This document shows positions 1 through 12,200 of a stretch of 64,000 nt of DNA, piece by piece. Below the pieces are notes generated by a model. It made no database searches. It was not told the origin of the DNA and worked only from the letters and a program-made list of their open reading frames with translations. The position numbers and the translations under genes are program-made. The stretch's first letter is position 1; each line of letters begins with the position of its first letter. Source of the stretch: Epiperipatus broadwayi (lineage: Eukaryota; Onychophora; Udeonychophora; Euonychophora; Peripatidae); the NCBI GenBank assembly GCA_028023455.1, contig JAQFVV010013075.1, positions 186,001 through 250,000 of the forward strand, read 5' to 3'.

Positions 1-1520
1 AGCATCCTGACACATTTGTATTTACTATGAAAGCAGAGTTAAAATGTTCTCCAGTTACGATGCTGATGAACTGCAATGCCAACTATCAGAATAGAGAACT
101 ACTAACTCAAATAGCTGCCACAAAAAAGAATTGTCAATATAGTGTAACATGGTGGATATAATCAAACATTGTTGCAATAAATAGACAAATACATAGTCAT
201 ATACTTAAGCATTAGTATAGAACATATTGTTACTAACAAAACTAAAATTTCCCAGACAATTTATGATCAATGATCGTTTATATAGTTTTATTGTATTATA
301 AATATTTTTATTGAGGAAAGCTCATAAAAGGAAGGTATGGGGGTATAGAAGTGCTCTGATGGTTTTCTTGTTGCCAAACCCAGCTATTCACATTGCTATG
401 TATATGTATGTGTGTATTTAAATCAATAGAATATGGATATCTATAAGATTTTTAAAAAATCATTTTGTTTGATAAACTTTTAGAGAATATTAAAATTTAA
501 AGAAAGACATAAATTCCAAGATTGAAGACTTATTAATTTACAGAAAAGGAAAAATATTTTGCAAAGAAATTTTATTTAGAGATAAGCTGAATTAGAACAA
601 TAGAAAGTGACCTTTTGCAAATCCTGTCAATGTTCAATACTAATTTTAAAAAAAGGAGTAAAAATCTTTTACAGCACAAACCAAAGAAGGCAAATAGAAT
701 GTTATTGGAAATAAATAAAAAAATGAATGAAAAAAGAGAAAAAATTAAGAGAAGGGGTCAAGTTGGCAATTCTTAAAAGAAAAAAAAATCATTAATAAGA
801 TTATTATAAATATTGGTTGTGAACAAAAGCAGGCTTGGTCATTAGGTAGATCTAGATCAGTGCTATATATCTTTAGAATATGGTGAGGCTAAAGTAGAAA
901 CTTCAATGGGCAGGGTGCCTAACATATGTATAGTCTATGCCTGAAAAGAAATGTTATGCCAAAGAATATTATCTCAATAAAATAATAGTGCTGGACTGTT
1001 GTGACAATCGTCAAAAGATACAAAAAAATAAATAAATAGAATTCAGCAAATGTATAACCTAAACTTCAAAATTTGATTCATCATTTAAAAACTAGAGATT
1101 CTCCTTTACCAGGTTGTTTCAACCAATTCCCCAGGGAAAAACACAGGTACTGTTTCTGTTTGTACATATATGTATGATGCATTAGTAAGGTTACATAATT
1201 AAATTCCACACTCAGGAGAAAATGTATAGACTATGTAATCAGAAAAAAAAAAGTCCAATGGCTGAATTAGAACTCTTTCAACTGCACAAGAAATTTTGAA
1301 TCAAAGTATATAAATTCTCCGATAAGTAAAGTATTGTAATATTCATGTCATAGAGTGATTTTATGTGTGGGATTTGGTAAAATAAAATAAAAACTATCAA
1401 TAAGGGAAAGAAAATCTAACAACATGGAAAATAAAAAGTTGTTATATATATAAAAAAGGGGAATGCAATAAAGTATTAATGCAATAAGTCTATTGAAAAC
1501 ATGATTTGAAATAAGGTTGA
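1..1520. other. AT-rich non-coding DNA, no gene seen
   Basis: Both strands are closed by frequent stops and only short spurious frames are present. No splice-flanked exon, RNA gene or repeat family shared with the rest of the window was recognised here. Confidence 0.6.
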
Positions 1521-1527
1521 TGAATAT

Positions 1528-1552
1528 TGTGTGTGTGTGTGTGTGTGTGTGT
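1528..1552. repeat. (GT)n microsatellite
   Basis: About twelve uninterrupted GT dinucleotides. The His-Thr run that can be translated from the opposite strand is only this repeat. Confidence 0.95.
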
Positions 1553-1974
1553 GGTAACAAAGTAAGAATATTAAAATGTTAAATGAAAGAAATTGAAGCA
1601 TCATTATTTTACATAGTTATTCCTGCAAATAAACATGTAGTAAATAGGAAATTAGCCTTTGAAGTTTTTTTGATTAGTTTAAAATAGGTTAGACCTACTC
1701 CTGATATTTTTACCACCCACCCTGAAAAAGCTAGCTGAAAATTGGGTCATTATATCATAATATTATATACTTCATATTCTTCAGAATAATTCTCACCTAT
1801 GGGTGAGATTAGCACTTGGAGTCTCTAGTGAGATGTCCATAAATATACTGTATGTAATAATCTCTGTAGAAGATATTTCATTTTGTATCAAGGCAATAGT
1901 ATGAAAGATCACATTTTATAAAATGGATAACATTACAATTCTCATTTTATTAATTTTTTGTTTTTCTTCTTCTT

Positions 1975-2058
<84 letters not shown>
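1975..2058. repeat. Compound (CA)n-(TA)n microsatellite
   Basis: A CA dinucleotide run of about 13 units passes directly into about 29 TA units with one slip (a doubled T near 2021). CA-to-TA transitions also occur at 11.47 kb on the other strand, so compound dinucleotide tracts are a local habit of this genome. Confidence 0.95.
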
Positions 2059-2060
<2 letters not shown>

Positions 2061-2243
2061 CCACATAAAGACAAGTACATCAAGCCAATGGTGGAAAAAA
2101 TTTGGACCCATTACAATGGAAAGACCAAATTTGAAGGCATGGATGATGTCAATGAACTTGATCCTCTTAAAAATATATTAGGGCCTGTGAAATTTCTTCT
2201 TAACCAAGGGGATGATCAGAATACAGAATTCATCTGGAAATGA
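2059..2243 (+). other. Unrecognised open stretch after a microsatellite
   Basis: About 60 codons stay open directly after the TA repeat. They translate to a mixed hydrophilic peptide (motifs such as KPMVEKIW and FEGMDDVNELDPLKN) that looks more protein-like than its surroundings. It ends in a TGA, and no further open frame follows. No family is recognised. There is no convincing polypyrimidine tract plus AG acceptor, because the upstream sequence is pure TA repeat. It may be a scrap of a decayed element or exon, or chance. Confidence 0.2.
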
Positions 2244-2249
2244 TCCAAA

Positions 2250-3970
2250 TAAAGGAAGTTATTGGATCATGTTAGTGGATAACACTACCAACCAAGAAGC
2301 AAAAGGGTAATCAGTTCCATAACTTATGTAACACACATGAAGATTTCATCTTTTTACATTCATTCAGCTTAGATATCCTAGTGCTTAAAAAGCCAATATG
2401 GGGATGAATCTCCACCAGGTTGATCTGGGAAACAAAAAACAATTCAATCCCAAGAGGATACACCCAGATATAAGGTTTTATAAAAGATAAAATAATATGT
2501 ATATAAGTATACAACCAATGATGCTATATTCACATGTAAGAGATATTTAAAAGCAAGTAGGGCACAGATACATGTACCTAGATATTGCGCTGTAACTTGT
2601 AGCCACCCAACCAAGTATACATCATATTGCTAACAAAAGCAGAGCTATAGAAATCTAGCAGTCTGAAAATGAATATTAGTCTCATTTAGATTTTCCATTG
2701 GAGTATATCAAGTAAGCACAGTTAAAATGAAAGTACCCAAATAGATGTACTAAATTTCACTAAGAAAGAAACATTCTAAAAGCATATCAAAACACCCTAT
2801 TTATGTAAACCACTACAAAATAAATACCATAAGTTTTATAAACAGTATAAAACTATTCACTATTGTGAGAAAGTCAGATCTAAATTTCTTTTGGATAGAG
2901 ATAGGATAGGAAGTTAAGGGGAGCATATAAGCCCACATCGTAAAGCCATATCTTGGTCAGTCAAAGAGACTACAGAGATCATATAACTCACTAACAAGTA
3001 AATTAAATGAGAGACATGGTTTTGGTTAAAATTAGAAAAGTCAGATAACATCAAAAAGAGAGAAAAATGTTTTTTTTTAATTTATGATGAGAGTATGGCT
3101 AGATAATCACAAATCAATTATTGGGATACTTACAGTTGAACAAGATGTGGGAGTTGATCCAGGCAAAATACTTGACACTCCAATATTTAGTTAGTCCTTA
3201 GAAAAATACAGTAAGCCTCAAAAGGAGTAGGATTGTGGCTAATGAGTTGATTATGTGTCTTCTAAAATAGAGACACATCACTGGTTGATCTCATACCATG
3301 TTACCATAATAAAAATAATAATAAAGGAGACCCATATATGAATCTCACTATACTATGTTGCAAGCAATAAAGCAAGAGACTGCAAAATAATAGAAATATA
3401 ATAAAGATAACAGCAGTAATTAAAATAAATGGGCTTTATAAACCCTCTTTTTTGATAAGAAAAGAAAGGCAAAGTAAAGAATTTACATGAAGCAACATAA
3501 AAAAACTACAGACTATTTAAATCTTAAAATTTGATGTGCCATACAATTTTTATTTATTTAAGGGTGGGGGAGTTGTAAGGGCAGCTGCAATCCAGTTCAA
3601 ATCAACCTTTAAGTTTCCACAACATTAAACTGAATCCATGAAAAACATAAACTGAGATAATCGGTTAGAGGTATGATTTCATTTTTCTATATGCAAACAA
3701 ACATATAAATACATACACACTTGAAATTTGTTTTAATAAGTACTTAGTCAAGATAATGTTAGAATAAAGCAAATGCTTTTTAATGGGAAAAATACTTAAT
3801 CATAGAAACTTTTCATATATATATATCTATACCAATAATAACTTTTTTGTTATCATTTAAATATTGTGATATAAGACAGTAACTTAGTAGATATAGTTAT
3901 GACCTGAGGTAAAGTCAATACCTAAGCAACCAAATGTTATGTAATTTTACTACATAAATTTACTATAAAT
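2250..3970. other. AT-rich non-coding DNA, no gene seen
   Basis: No reading frame above background and no recognised repeat. Apart from short homopolymer runs the composition is uniform. Confidence 0.6.
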
Positions 3971-3975
3971 AGTAG

Positions 3976-4104
3976 GAACAGGCACTAACCTGTATTCAAT
4001 GTGCTTTAAAATCCACAATAATCAAGCATATTTTGCCGATAGAAGGAACTTCTGAACCATGACATAAGATAGTAACTTTTATAAAGATAAGAGTGACTAT
4101 CTTA
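3976..4104. repeat. Solitary arm of the 4.3 kb foldback family
   Basis: This 130-bp stretch (beginning GAACAGGCACTAACCTG and ending near GAGTGACTATCTTA) is nearly the same as the left arm of the foldback at 4284-4627. The two lie about 220 bp apart in the same orientation. It is either a second truncated copy or a local duplication. Confidence 0.7.
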
Positions 4105-4283
4105 TTTTTAATCTAAATGTCCATTTATATAGTTGAATCTGAAGCATCTTGATTGTTAAAGTGTAAAATTGTTGTTTTCTCCACTGATTAAATCCACTAT
4201 TTCCTTTACAAATTAACTTACAGAAATCTTATGATTTACAGCAAGTTAATAGTATGATCTTAATGTTGGAAATTTTATAAACT

Positions 4284-4627
4284 ATTGAAGAGTAGTAATT
4301 AATTTATAGATCACACAGAGAGCTTATGGAATTAGTCTGAACAGGCACTAATCTGTATTCAATGTGCTTTAAAATTCACAATAATCAAGCACATTTTGCC
4401 AATAGAGGGATCTTCCAAACCATGACACAAGATGGTTAAAGATAAGATAGTCACTCTTATCTTTATAAAAGTCACTATCTTGTATCAATGTTTGCAAGAT
4501 CCCTTTATTGGCAAAATATGCTTGATTATTGTGAATTTTAAAGAACATTGAATACAGGTTAATGCCTGTTCAGACTATTTACATAAGCTCTCTGTGTGCT
4601 CTATAAATTAATTACTACTCTTCAATA
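4284..4627. repeat. Foldback (long inverted repeat) element
   Basis: Two arms of about 160 bp are near-perfect reverse complements. The left begins GAAGAGTAGTAATTAATTTA and the right ends with its complement near 4625. The arms meet around 4450 with almost no spacer, so the unit would form one long hairpin. It carries no ORF. It looks like a MITE or foldback element; the mobilising transposase is unknown. Confidence 0.8.
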
Positions 4628-4639
4628 AATTGACTATGT

Positions 4640-5520
4640 AATTTCAATAATCATTTATTCACACAATAGGTACACATAGCAGTCAAAAAAAATTAGAAAT
4701 ATAAGTATCCTAAACCATGGAAATGAGGCATAGTATAAAAACAAATTTCATTCTCTTTCATATTTAACAAATGATATGAAAACCACAAGCACTAAATAGC
4801 TAAGGATAAAACATTAGAATGAAGGATAAAATGGACAGTGTCTTTGAGAATACTATCTCTTCTGTCTAAAATTTTAAAATGCTAAAAGTTGAAGCAAATT
4901 TTAATCAACATTTAAAACTGCAAAAATTAATGAATTTTACCAGTGAATTAAAAGAACTAAAATAATTTTACATCCATAATGGAAAACAAAAGACTGTGTG
5001 ATCAATTGAACAAGAAGAAAAAGGAATATTGTACAGCCAGAACATACTGATACATGATGAAGTGAAACTTTTTTTTACATAAATGTAATAAATAGCAAAT
5101 ATTAATCTGAAGATTTTAATTTCTTTTATAAATTACCAAACAATATATACTCGCCAGATAAATGTGCTATAGGACCAGGATGCTATCTGAATTGCCATAA
5201 AACATGGTGATTTAATTCACTCATATAAATAATGCCTAGAAAAATGCCTAATGTCTTATCTGAAGTGTCTGAGTAGCTCCTGGAATAGAGCAACATTCAA
5301 AATAAAAACAAACTTATTCAAGTATGTTATTGGATAATCTGAATAAACATTGGAGGGGTTGTCAGATTGCATTGTAGCCATGAAAGACATTAATGTTTAA
5401 ATTATAGACTTTAATCAGGAAGATTTTAACAAAATCAAAATTATGTGTTTTTCTTTTTTTAATAGAATAAATAGTATATTAAATATATAATTATTCTCCT
5501 ACCTAACCAAGAAGAAGTGG
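4640..5520. other. AT-rich non-coding DNA, no gene seen
   Basis: Nothing recognisable on either strand. Confidence 0.6.
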
Positions 5521-5534
5521 GTGAGCGGTTTATT

Positions 5535-5830
5535 AAATAAAAAAAAAAAAAAAAAGGGGCTAAACTTAAAATATAAAATATATTTTCACAGAACAAAACC
5601 CCACAAAAAAAGAAGAGGAAAAAAAAAAAAAAATAGTGGTTATTATTTAAATCTTTTTTTTTTTTTTTTATTATATATTTGTTTTTATAATGAAAATATA
5701 AAAAAAAAATTTTATATTCTATAAAACATTTAATAATAAATAAAAAAAGGAAAAAACCCACAAAATTCTACAATATAACATCCATCCAAAACAACAAACC
5801 AAAAAAAAATGTTGTGTTTTTTTTACTTTG
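5535..5830. repeat. Cluster of poly(A)/poly(T) homopolymer tracts
   Basis: At least six A or T runs of 8-18 bases are separated by short AT-rich spacers. Lysine-rich and phenylalanine-rich frames here are translation artefacts of the homopolymers. Confidence 0.8.
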
Positions 5831-5839
5831 TACATTTGT

Positions 5840-6630
5840 AGAATTCTACTTTTAATGCTCTCACTTATGGAAATTTCAGCATATTTGCAATTGAAAAAAT
5901 CCATTCCATATAAAGTAACACAGTACAGGTGGGAAGATTTATTAAGCTAAAATTTTTATTTGGAAACGTCTGTAGTGACTCAAGAATTGATCATCATCAT
6001 CACATAATATGAAATGAGATAAGAATTTTTGATAACTCTTCCATATTAATAAGCACTCACTAGTACAGGACAGATGTTAATGTTCTAGCCAACTATAAAC
6101 TTAATTTCGTATTAATACTAAAATAAAATTTACTGCAGTGAATGAACTTTAAAGAATATCCCTTTGTGCTAATCCAGGATTATCTGGATTCCCCAAAACA
6201 CTAAATATAAGCCCCTATTATATAACAGATCATTATGCATAAATGTAGCTTAATGAGCAAAAGCCTATAACTTTTTCAGTGAGCAAGATATACAAACATA
6301 TAGTAATCTAAAACTATTATAGGATGGAGTAAATTCACTGGAATGACTTTAACAATCAAATATAAATGTAATAATTAGAAATAATAAAATGAAATTACTC
6401 TTCTGAGTATATTATAAATATAAATTTGGCATTCAGATTTTGATTAATACAAGAAGAAATGAAAAATCACATTGTGAATTAAAAACATCTCAAGAAGCCC
6501 TCATAAAACACCTATATATGTGTACACAGATAGGCCTTATAAAAAATTGCATATCAGAATTTTAATAAACTAATAAAAAATTCCAATAATTGAATTTAAT
6601 AATTCATAAAGTATCATTGATTTTAATATA
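5840..6630. other. AT-rich non-coding DNA, no gene seen
   Basis: No ORF or known repeat; it ends in the (TA)n tract that borders the LTR-like unit at 6640. Confidence 0.55.
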
Positions 6631-6639
6631 TATATATAT

Positions 6640-8864
6640 TGTAACGAACACAGATGTTCGTAACATTGTTTTTTTTTTTATTTATTAAACATGAAAGTAA
6701 ATTAAAAAGTTCGCATTTAAAAATTTTCTTTTAGAATTAAAAATTGAAATTAAATATCATCTTAAACTTGTATATATTAAATCGCACAGATATAAAAAAT
6801 TATTAAAATAAAACTGTATTAAAAATAGAAAAGGTATTTTAAAAACAAAAACTTAAAAAGATTTGGAGATAAAATTATATCTTTAAATTTATCTTTAAAT
6901 ATATCTTTGATTTGGAAAACCGGTTAATTAATCAGAAATGGAAATGATAAATTTAATTAGTCAAATGTAAACCAGCCTTGGGCATTTAAATGTAAAAACA
7001 TCAGTCAGATAGAAAACAATAGAAACTGTTAGCAAATAAGAAGAAATCCCTATGGAATCGGACCGCAGCGAAAGGACCATCGCATCAGTGACGTAATGTA
7101 AATTCAATCCTTCACATTAATATAAAAAGGACAAGTTTGGAAATTATTAATTAGTGAGTTATATTGATTATTACGATGTGACTATATGTAGTAGTATGGA
7201 GTTGGAGGTGATGGAATTGACAGACGCCCTGTCAATTCTGTCAGCTGTTAAAGAAAGGAGAAATGAATTATCGTTTTCTACATTGAGGACTAGTTAAAGC
7301 AAAAATCTCCGGATGGATAAATAAATAGGCCTTCAGAATATTAACCTCTTTAGGACGGCATGGGAATTTATGTTCATGGCAAGCAACGGATAAAGGTGGA
7401 CGTTTTAAAAATCATAAGAACTTTATATTCACTTGAAACAATAAGAACTCTAAATTTTAAAACTTTTTAGTAAATAATGCAATAGAATCCTATCTGACCA
7501 ACTTAATTTATTAATAATGTTATTTGATGTATTTCTTTTTTTATATATATTTAAAATCATTTCCATTTATTTATTTACTTTTTTGTTCTTTAAATTTTAT
7601 TATGATTTCTGTTTTCCGTTAAGGTAAATTATATAAATGTTAAACTTAAGTCGGGTGTGAATGGCTGTATAGATTTGTAAAGTTATATTAGGGTAGGGTA
7701 ATCTTAGGTTATTTGTTTCGTGGTTAAATTGGGTCAATGGATTGGATATATTGGTGTGATTAGTAGATGTAATATTGATTCGCTACGGGCAGAATTGCTT
7801 CATACACCGCACACTTCCGTTTGCCTATGGAAGGAATTATAAGTCGGATACTGCAGTTCCTTTCTATGGAGTTTTTTGTTTTATTGCTCTTCTTTGCAGA
7901 TAGATGTAATATTCCTATCTCATAAGAGGCAATTTCTTCTCTTAACCTTTTGTGCTGCCGTATTTTATTACATTGAATACATCGATATATCAGATGAATT
8001 GATGCCAGTTTGACTACGAATTTTAGCCTAAGGTTAAATAGGGATAGAATGTTTATTGTCAAAAGCAAATTTATATGGTCTATTCATACTTGACCCTAAA
8101 TAAAAATGCATTAAATTTAAGTTGTTTATAGACGCTTGCATGGATTGTTTATTGGTTAACTATGTTTTGCATTTCCATATTTGATCAAAATATATAGACA
8201 TTCGATAAATAATGATACCTTACGGTGAGTATCAAAAATGTATTTATTCGGATGTCTTTTAAGTTATTGGTGACAATGCCAGTATCTTATGGTGAATACT
8301 ATTGGGTTACGTATAAAGTTCCCTCCGCAATTGTCAGTAATCAATAATTTTGTATTTTGATCGTTTATGTTTACTTTGAAATGTTTTTGACCATGAAATC
8401 TATGTAACCGATCTATATTCAACATTATAAACAAGCTTTCATAAATTTATCTGTGCGAACTTAATTAAAATGTAAAATTAGAATATAATAGTAATTAAAT
8501 GTAAATTAAAGTCAAAAATCAAAGTTAAAAATAATGTTAAATGTTAAAATGTAAAACTAATACTAAAATAATTTTAAATCTTATATATATGTGCATAAAT
8601 AAATGTTTGTATGTTAATTACTGGCAGTGGCTTATTTTATTTATTTTTAATGTTGAAATCTAATTAGATAAGATATGATATTATTTAATCTCTGCTATTC
8701 CACTGAGCTAGTGACATGGGCTAACAACCAGAACCAAAATATTTAAAAAAAATTTTTTTTTTGACTTACGTATCTGCCTACTTTATAAATTTTTCTAGGT
8801 TCAAATGCCTAGATGGCGCCCTGTAGTGCAGATTATGTTAAGTCACCTTCTCCGGATTGTTACA
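6640..8864 (+). mobile_element. 2.2 kb LTR-like unit, copy 1 (probable solo LTR)
   Basis: The unit starts TGTAACGAAC directly after a (TA)n tract and ends GTTACA directly before another (TA)n tract, so it has TG...CA termini and a short terminal inverted repeat (TGTAAC/GTTACA). It contains no credible ORF. A diverged copy in the opposite orientation occupies 39853-42021; matching blocks include the region near 8220-8340 (AAAAATGTATTTATTCGGAT) and 7650-7750. A solo LTR fits the ends, length, lack of coding sequence and a TATA-like motif. A non-autonomous DNA transposon inserted at TA is the alternative. A target duplication cannot be seen inside TA repeats. Confidence 0.6.
7121..7130 (+). promoter_or_regulatory. 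TATA-box-like motif in the LTR-like unit
   Basis: TATAAAAAGG lies about 480 bp into the unit in a slightly GC-richer patch. If the unit is an LTR, this could mark the U3/R boundary. In DNA this rich in A+T a chance match is quite possible. Confidence 0.25.
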
Positions 8865-8900
8865 ATATATATATATTAACAGGAATAAACTATTATAAAC

Positions 8901-9037
8901 AATCCTTAAATCTGCAAACGGAAATTTGGTTAATTTCTTAAACCTGCCTCAACTGCTGTTTTTTTTTTTTTTAATTTAATAGCAGTTGAGGCAGGTTTAA
9001 GAAATTAACTGAACGTAGTTTTGCAGATTTAAGGATT
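8901..9037. repeat. Short foldback element
   Basis: Arms of about 60 bp (AATCCTTAAATCTGCAAA... and ...TTTGCAGATTTAAGGATT) flank a T-rich loop. The inner part (TTTCTTAAACCTGCCTCAAC) is perfectly complementary. No coding capacity. Confidence 0.8.
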
Positions 9038-9053
9038 TTTATATTAGTTTATA

Positions 9054-9513
9054 TCCCTGCTAGAAATAGTCTGATGGGCATATAAAGGTGGTCTTATGTT
9101 AATATAATGGCGACCCAACTCAGGCTTCGATTTAACAACTACAACCTGAGATAAGTTGTAATGATAAAGAACATTACAACGATGACTCAAAGAAACTCAC
9201 AGCTGGAAAATAAATAGTAATTTTAAAAAAAAAATAAAAAAATTATAAAAACTAACTAACTAATTAAACCCTGATTATTAAAATATAAAAAAATATTTTT
9301 TTAATATGACTTCCAGAAAGAAAAAAAATTATGTATATTTTTTTTGATATGTCTAAAATAAAACATGATCGTGGCTGATGTAGACATAAGTCACAAGTAT
9401 TTGACCAGGTAGGCGGTTACTGAAGAGGGGAAAAACATAGCCCCGAGTCCTAGTACACAGTATATTAACATAAGAACACCTTCATATGCCCATAAGACTA
9501 TTTCTAGCAGGGA
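9054..9513. repeat. Inverted pair of 53-bp arms around a GC-richer spacer
   Basis: The left arm 9054-9106 (TCCCTGCTAGAAATAG...) is reverse-complementary to 9461-9513 with a few mismatches. The spacer of about 350 bp includes GC-richer sequence unlike the AT-rich background. TGGCGACCCAAC at 9108-9119, right after the left arm, resembles a reverse-transcription primer-binding site, but no LTR pair was found around it. Confidence 0.6.
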
Positions 9514-9514
9514 T

Positions 9515-9760
9515 CCCAATAAAGGGGAAGGCAGACCAAGTTGCCGCGAGCCTGTAAGACTCAAAACGATGAGCAACGCTCATTAGTGCTTATAACTTGG
9601 GCTTCTTATCGTTACTATTACACTTAAGTGGAAAGGACACAGATGAATGTTGAAATATTTTCCATTCCCACCGTGTTAGACCTAAAAGTGGGCATTAAAG
9701 CCGAACGTCGCTTGTTGAATGAGTCTACAGAATATATCAGCATGCTACTGCTACAAAAAA
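9515..9760. other. GC-richer unique block, unrecognised
   Basis: About 250 bp with clearly higher G+C and CpG-containing words (GCCGCGAGCC, CGAACGTCGC). No ORF continues through it and no tRNA or snRNA pattern was made out. It could be part of a retroelement leader or a SINE body. Confidence 0.3.
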
Positions 9761-9764
9761 AAAA

Positions 9765-10180
9765 AACAACACGAATATGAATTTAAAAAACTTAAGAATA
9801 AAATTAGTGTAAACCCCTATTTTATTCTCATCTCCTGGCACTGGTGGTATTGTAACATTTATTTATATACATTGTAAATATATTGGCATTTGGTAAAAGC
9901 TAAAAAATAAAAGTAAATTTAGATTTTTTTTTACTATAATTTTTTTTAAAAAAAATAACGTACAATGAAAGTTAAATTTTTCTTTCGTATTTTTTTTTAC
10001 TTAACAGGAAATAAAAGTAGAATTAGAGAAAACAAAAGAATTCCAAAAGCAAGTAAAAAGATAAGCTAAAAGAAAAATATTTTAGCTAATTAAACATGGC
10101 CGAAAAACTTGATAAAAAAAATGAGAACTTAGTAATTGAAAAATGATAAAGACTGTATAAGATTATAAACACAAAACGCC
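9765..10180. other. AT-rich non-coding DNA, no gene seen
   Basis: Many A and T runs; nothing recognised. Confidence 0.55.
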
Positions 10181-10189
10181 ATGATATTA

Positions 10190-10520
10190 GCAGGCGCAGA
10201 AGTCAGAAAACTGGGCCTCTAGAGAGTATAAAAGGCAGAGATTAGTTTGAAGAACATCTTGTTTTTCTGTTTTTCCTTTGGCTGGTTTTGGATTATTAAA
10301 TTCAAGAACCACTTCACAATGAAATAATCCTTCATGTGGGAGTAGACTGGGGCTTTAGCTGACATCATTAAGAAGATGGATACTAGAAAAGCCTCTGCGA
10401 CTAGCCTTCGGAACAGACTACAAGATCAACTAATAATCAAAGGCCGAGCTCAATTCTAACCCAAAAAACTATGCATAGTAAGCTACAATCTTCATGAATT
10501 CACAAAACTTACCGGTAAGC
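10190..10520 (+). promoter_or_regulatory. GC-richer patch with a TATA-box-like motif
   Basis: TATAAAAGGC at 10227-10236 sits in a patch of about 300 bp with balanced composition. The word matches the core-promoter consensus well. No transcript start, ORF or LTR pair can be tied to it. It may be the promoter region of a decayed retroelement. Confidence 0.25.
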
Positions 10521-10529
10521 TATGATTCA

Positions 10530-11095
10530 TTATTCCCGATTGTGACAAAATTAAACATTTGCAAACAATTTTTAAAAATATGTTTAAACAATCCCGATAG
10601 AAACATTAATTTTTTTGTGCAAGGGACATTCATTTTAGGAACTTTCTAGAAGAAATTTGGAAGTGAACTATAATTGTGAAATTGTTTTTTTATTAATTGA
10701 TTTATATCCGAATTAGTGTGTGTTCTCTCCAGTTTATTTAATTAACAATTTAACATTAAATATTTCAGTTTGTTGGAATAAAAGAGATTTTACTTTTATC
10801 AATCTTTTTCATTGTGCGTTATCAATAAGTTATTATTTTTTATTATTGAATCTATTATTAGTTTAATAAGATTTAAAAATGTAATTTACCTTTGCCAATA
10901 TGTTTGAATAGGCCCAGGAGTAATAATCTTAAAAAAATAATTCTCGTTACGGTATGATGTAATACCGATTAGTTTAAAAGTATTTTTTTTATTTGTGAGA
11001 TGTTATATGACAATTTCAGTGAATTCTTAGGAATTCTGGCACCCAGATGAAATAAATTAAAAGCTGATTTCATCAATAGCATAATTCTCAACAAT
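10530..11095. other. AT-rich non-coding DNA, no gene seen
   Basis: No frame, repeat or RNA recognised. Confidence 0.55.
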
Positions 11096-11305
11096 TAATA
11101 GGCCGAGTTGATCAGGAAATATAGCTATGTTTTTAGAATGGAAATATAACTTTCTTCTTTTTTGACATAGCTTGATCAACTCACGTGCAGTTTATATTAG
11201 CGTGTAAAGGCCTAGCAAAATGGAAAACTATTGAGAAGAAAATCTGAAACTTTCAGACATCTATATGTCTAAAAATCCAGCTAATCCTAGTATTTTTAAT
11301 CTAAT

Positions 11306-11368
11306 GAATATCCTAACACCTCACTGATGACACTAGATGCAGAAACTGGTCTGGGGTTGAAGGTATTC
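11306..11368 (+). ncRNA. Type I hammerhead ribozyme-like motif, family B copy 1
   Basis: CTGATGA lies at 11324-11330, a stem II region at 11331-11341, GAAAC at 11342-11346, a two-base loop, then GTC at 11349-11351. Pairing of A11345-C11346 with G11349-T11350 gives the 2-bp stem III typical of hammerheads in animal retroelements, with predicted cleavage after C11351. The flanks form stem I: CACCTCA pairs with TGGGGTT at the inner end (six pairs, one G-U), and GAATATC with GGTATTC at the outer end, around an internal loop. Stem II is weak (C/A at its base), so activity is uncertain. The repeat continues to about 11470 and recurs at 13.0 kb. Confidence 0.6.
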
Positions 11369-11461
11369 TCAAAGCTTGTTAAGAGTTTGATTTGCGAACT
11401 CTATATATAGCATTTGTAAACATGAGCTTTATTAAAATTAGGTCATGTGACATCTGACTTG

Positions 11462-11525
<64 letters not shown>

Positions 11526-11526
11526 A
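11462..11526. repeat. Compound (TA)n-(TG)n microsatellite
   Basis: About 20 TA units pass into about 10 TG units. The tract directly follows the hammerhead-bearing repeat, whose second copy at 13.0 kb lacks it. Confidence 0.9.
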
Positions 11527-11734
11527 TGTGTCTACATGATGTGCAGCTACATAAGCAAGATTACTTCATAAAATAAATTTATTATTTATTACTCTTTCAC
11601 AAGACAATAAATTCAACATAAAAAAACATATATACATAACCAATGCTCACATATGTGCATATTACCGTTACCTTCTTGCTAATATAAGTTATTGGTAGAC
11701 TTTAAGTAAATGTTTTTTAACAATATATATATAT

Positions 11735-12200
11735 ATAATTTTTTGACAATCTTTCATTAACATTTTTTTCTTTTTCAGGTCTCTCTTAGTTAATTGTAAA
11801 TATCTTTAAAAATATTCTAGCAAGTTCTTTTGTTTCCTAATCTAGAAAGACTTTTTTGGAATTTTTCATTTTTAATAATATAAAACCAGCATTTTTGATA
11901 TATAACCTTTTTGAGTTTGTCTTTTAGTAAATAAATCTGGAAATGGTCATTTATTTATTTTTTCACTATTCTAGTTTTTTTAATTGGCTAAAATTTACTT
12001 TAAAAAAATTGTAATTTAAAATTTTAACTGGCATTTTCAAGAAATTATTTAAAATAATATTTTTCTCAATATAATTTAAAATTTTAACTGGCATTTTCAA
12101 GAAATTATTTAAAATAATATTTTTCTCAATATACAGTACTTTCTACTCACTAATTGCACTTTATATGGTGCAGTACCTTGAACTATGTTTTTTTGCATAT
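11735..12200 (+). repeat. Direct duplication, unit 1
   Basis: This stretch is repeated in the same orientation at about 12541-12880. Collinear blocks include the TGACAATC(T/C)TTCAT word after a TA tract, TTAATTGTAAATNTCTTTAAAAAT, a TTTTTGATA block and AATTGTAATTTAAAATTTT. Offset is about 800 bp. The units are clearly diverged, so the duplication is old. Non-coding. Confidence 0.75.
12012..12133 (+). repeat. Perfect 60-bp tandem duplication
   Basis: Positions 12012-12071 and 12072-12131 are identical over the full 60-base period, whereas the related sequence at about 12778-12837 in the second duplication unit has one diverged copy. The tandem step therefore happened recently and after the larger duplication. 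A base-calling or assembly artefact is possible. Confidence 0.9.

Noticed and set aside
1923-2243. 106-codon ORF through a CA/TA repeat
   Set aside because: The first half is microsatellite. The second half is listed only as an unrecognised open stretch.
5459-5904. Lys-rich and Phe-rich ORFs on both strands
   Set aside because: They are products of poly(A) and poly(T) runs.
7760-8068. 102-codon ORF inside the LTR-like unit
   Set aside because: The corresponding region of the inverted copy (about 40.25-40.6 kb) does not keep the frame.
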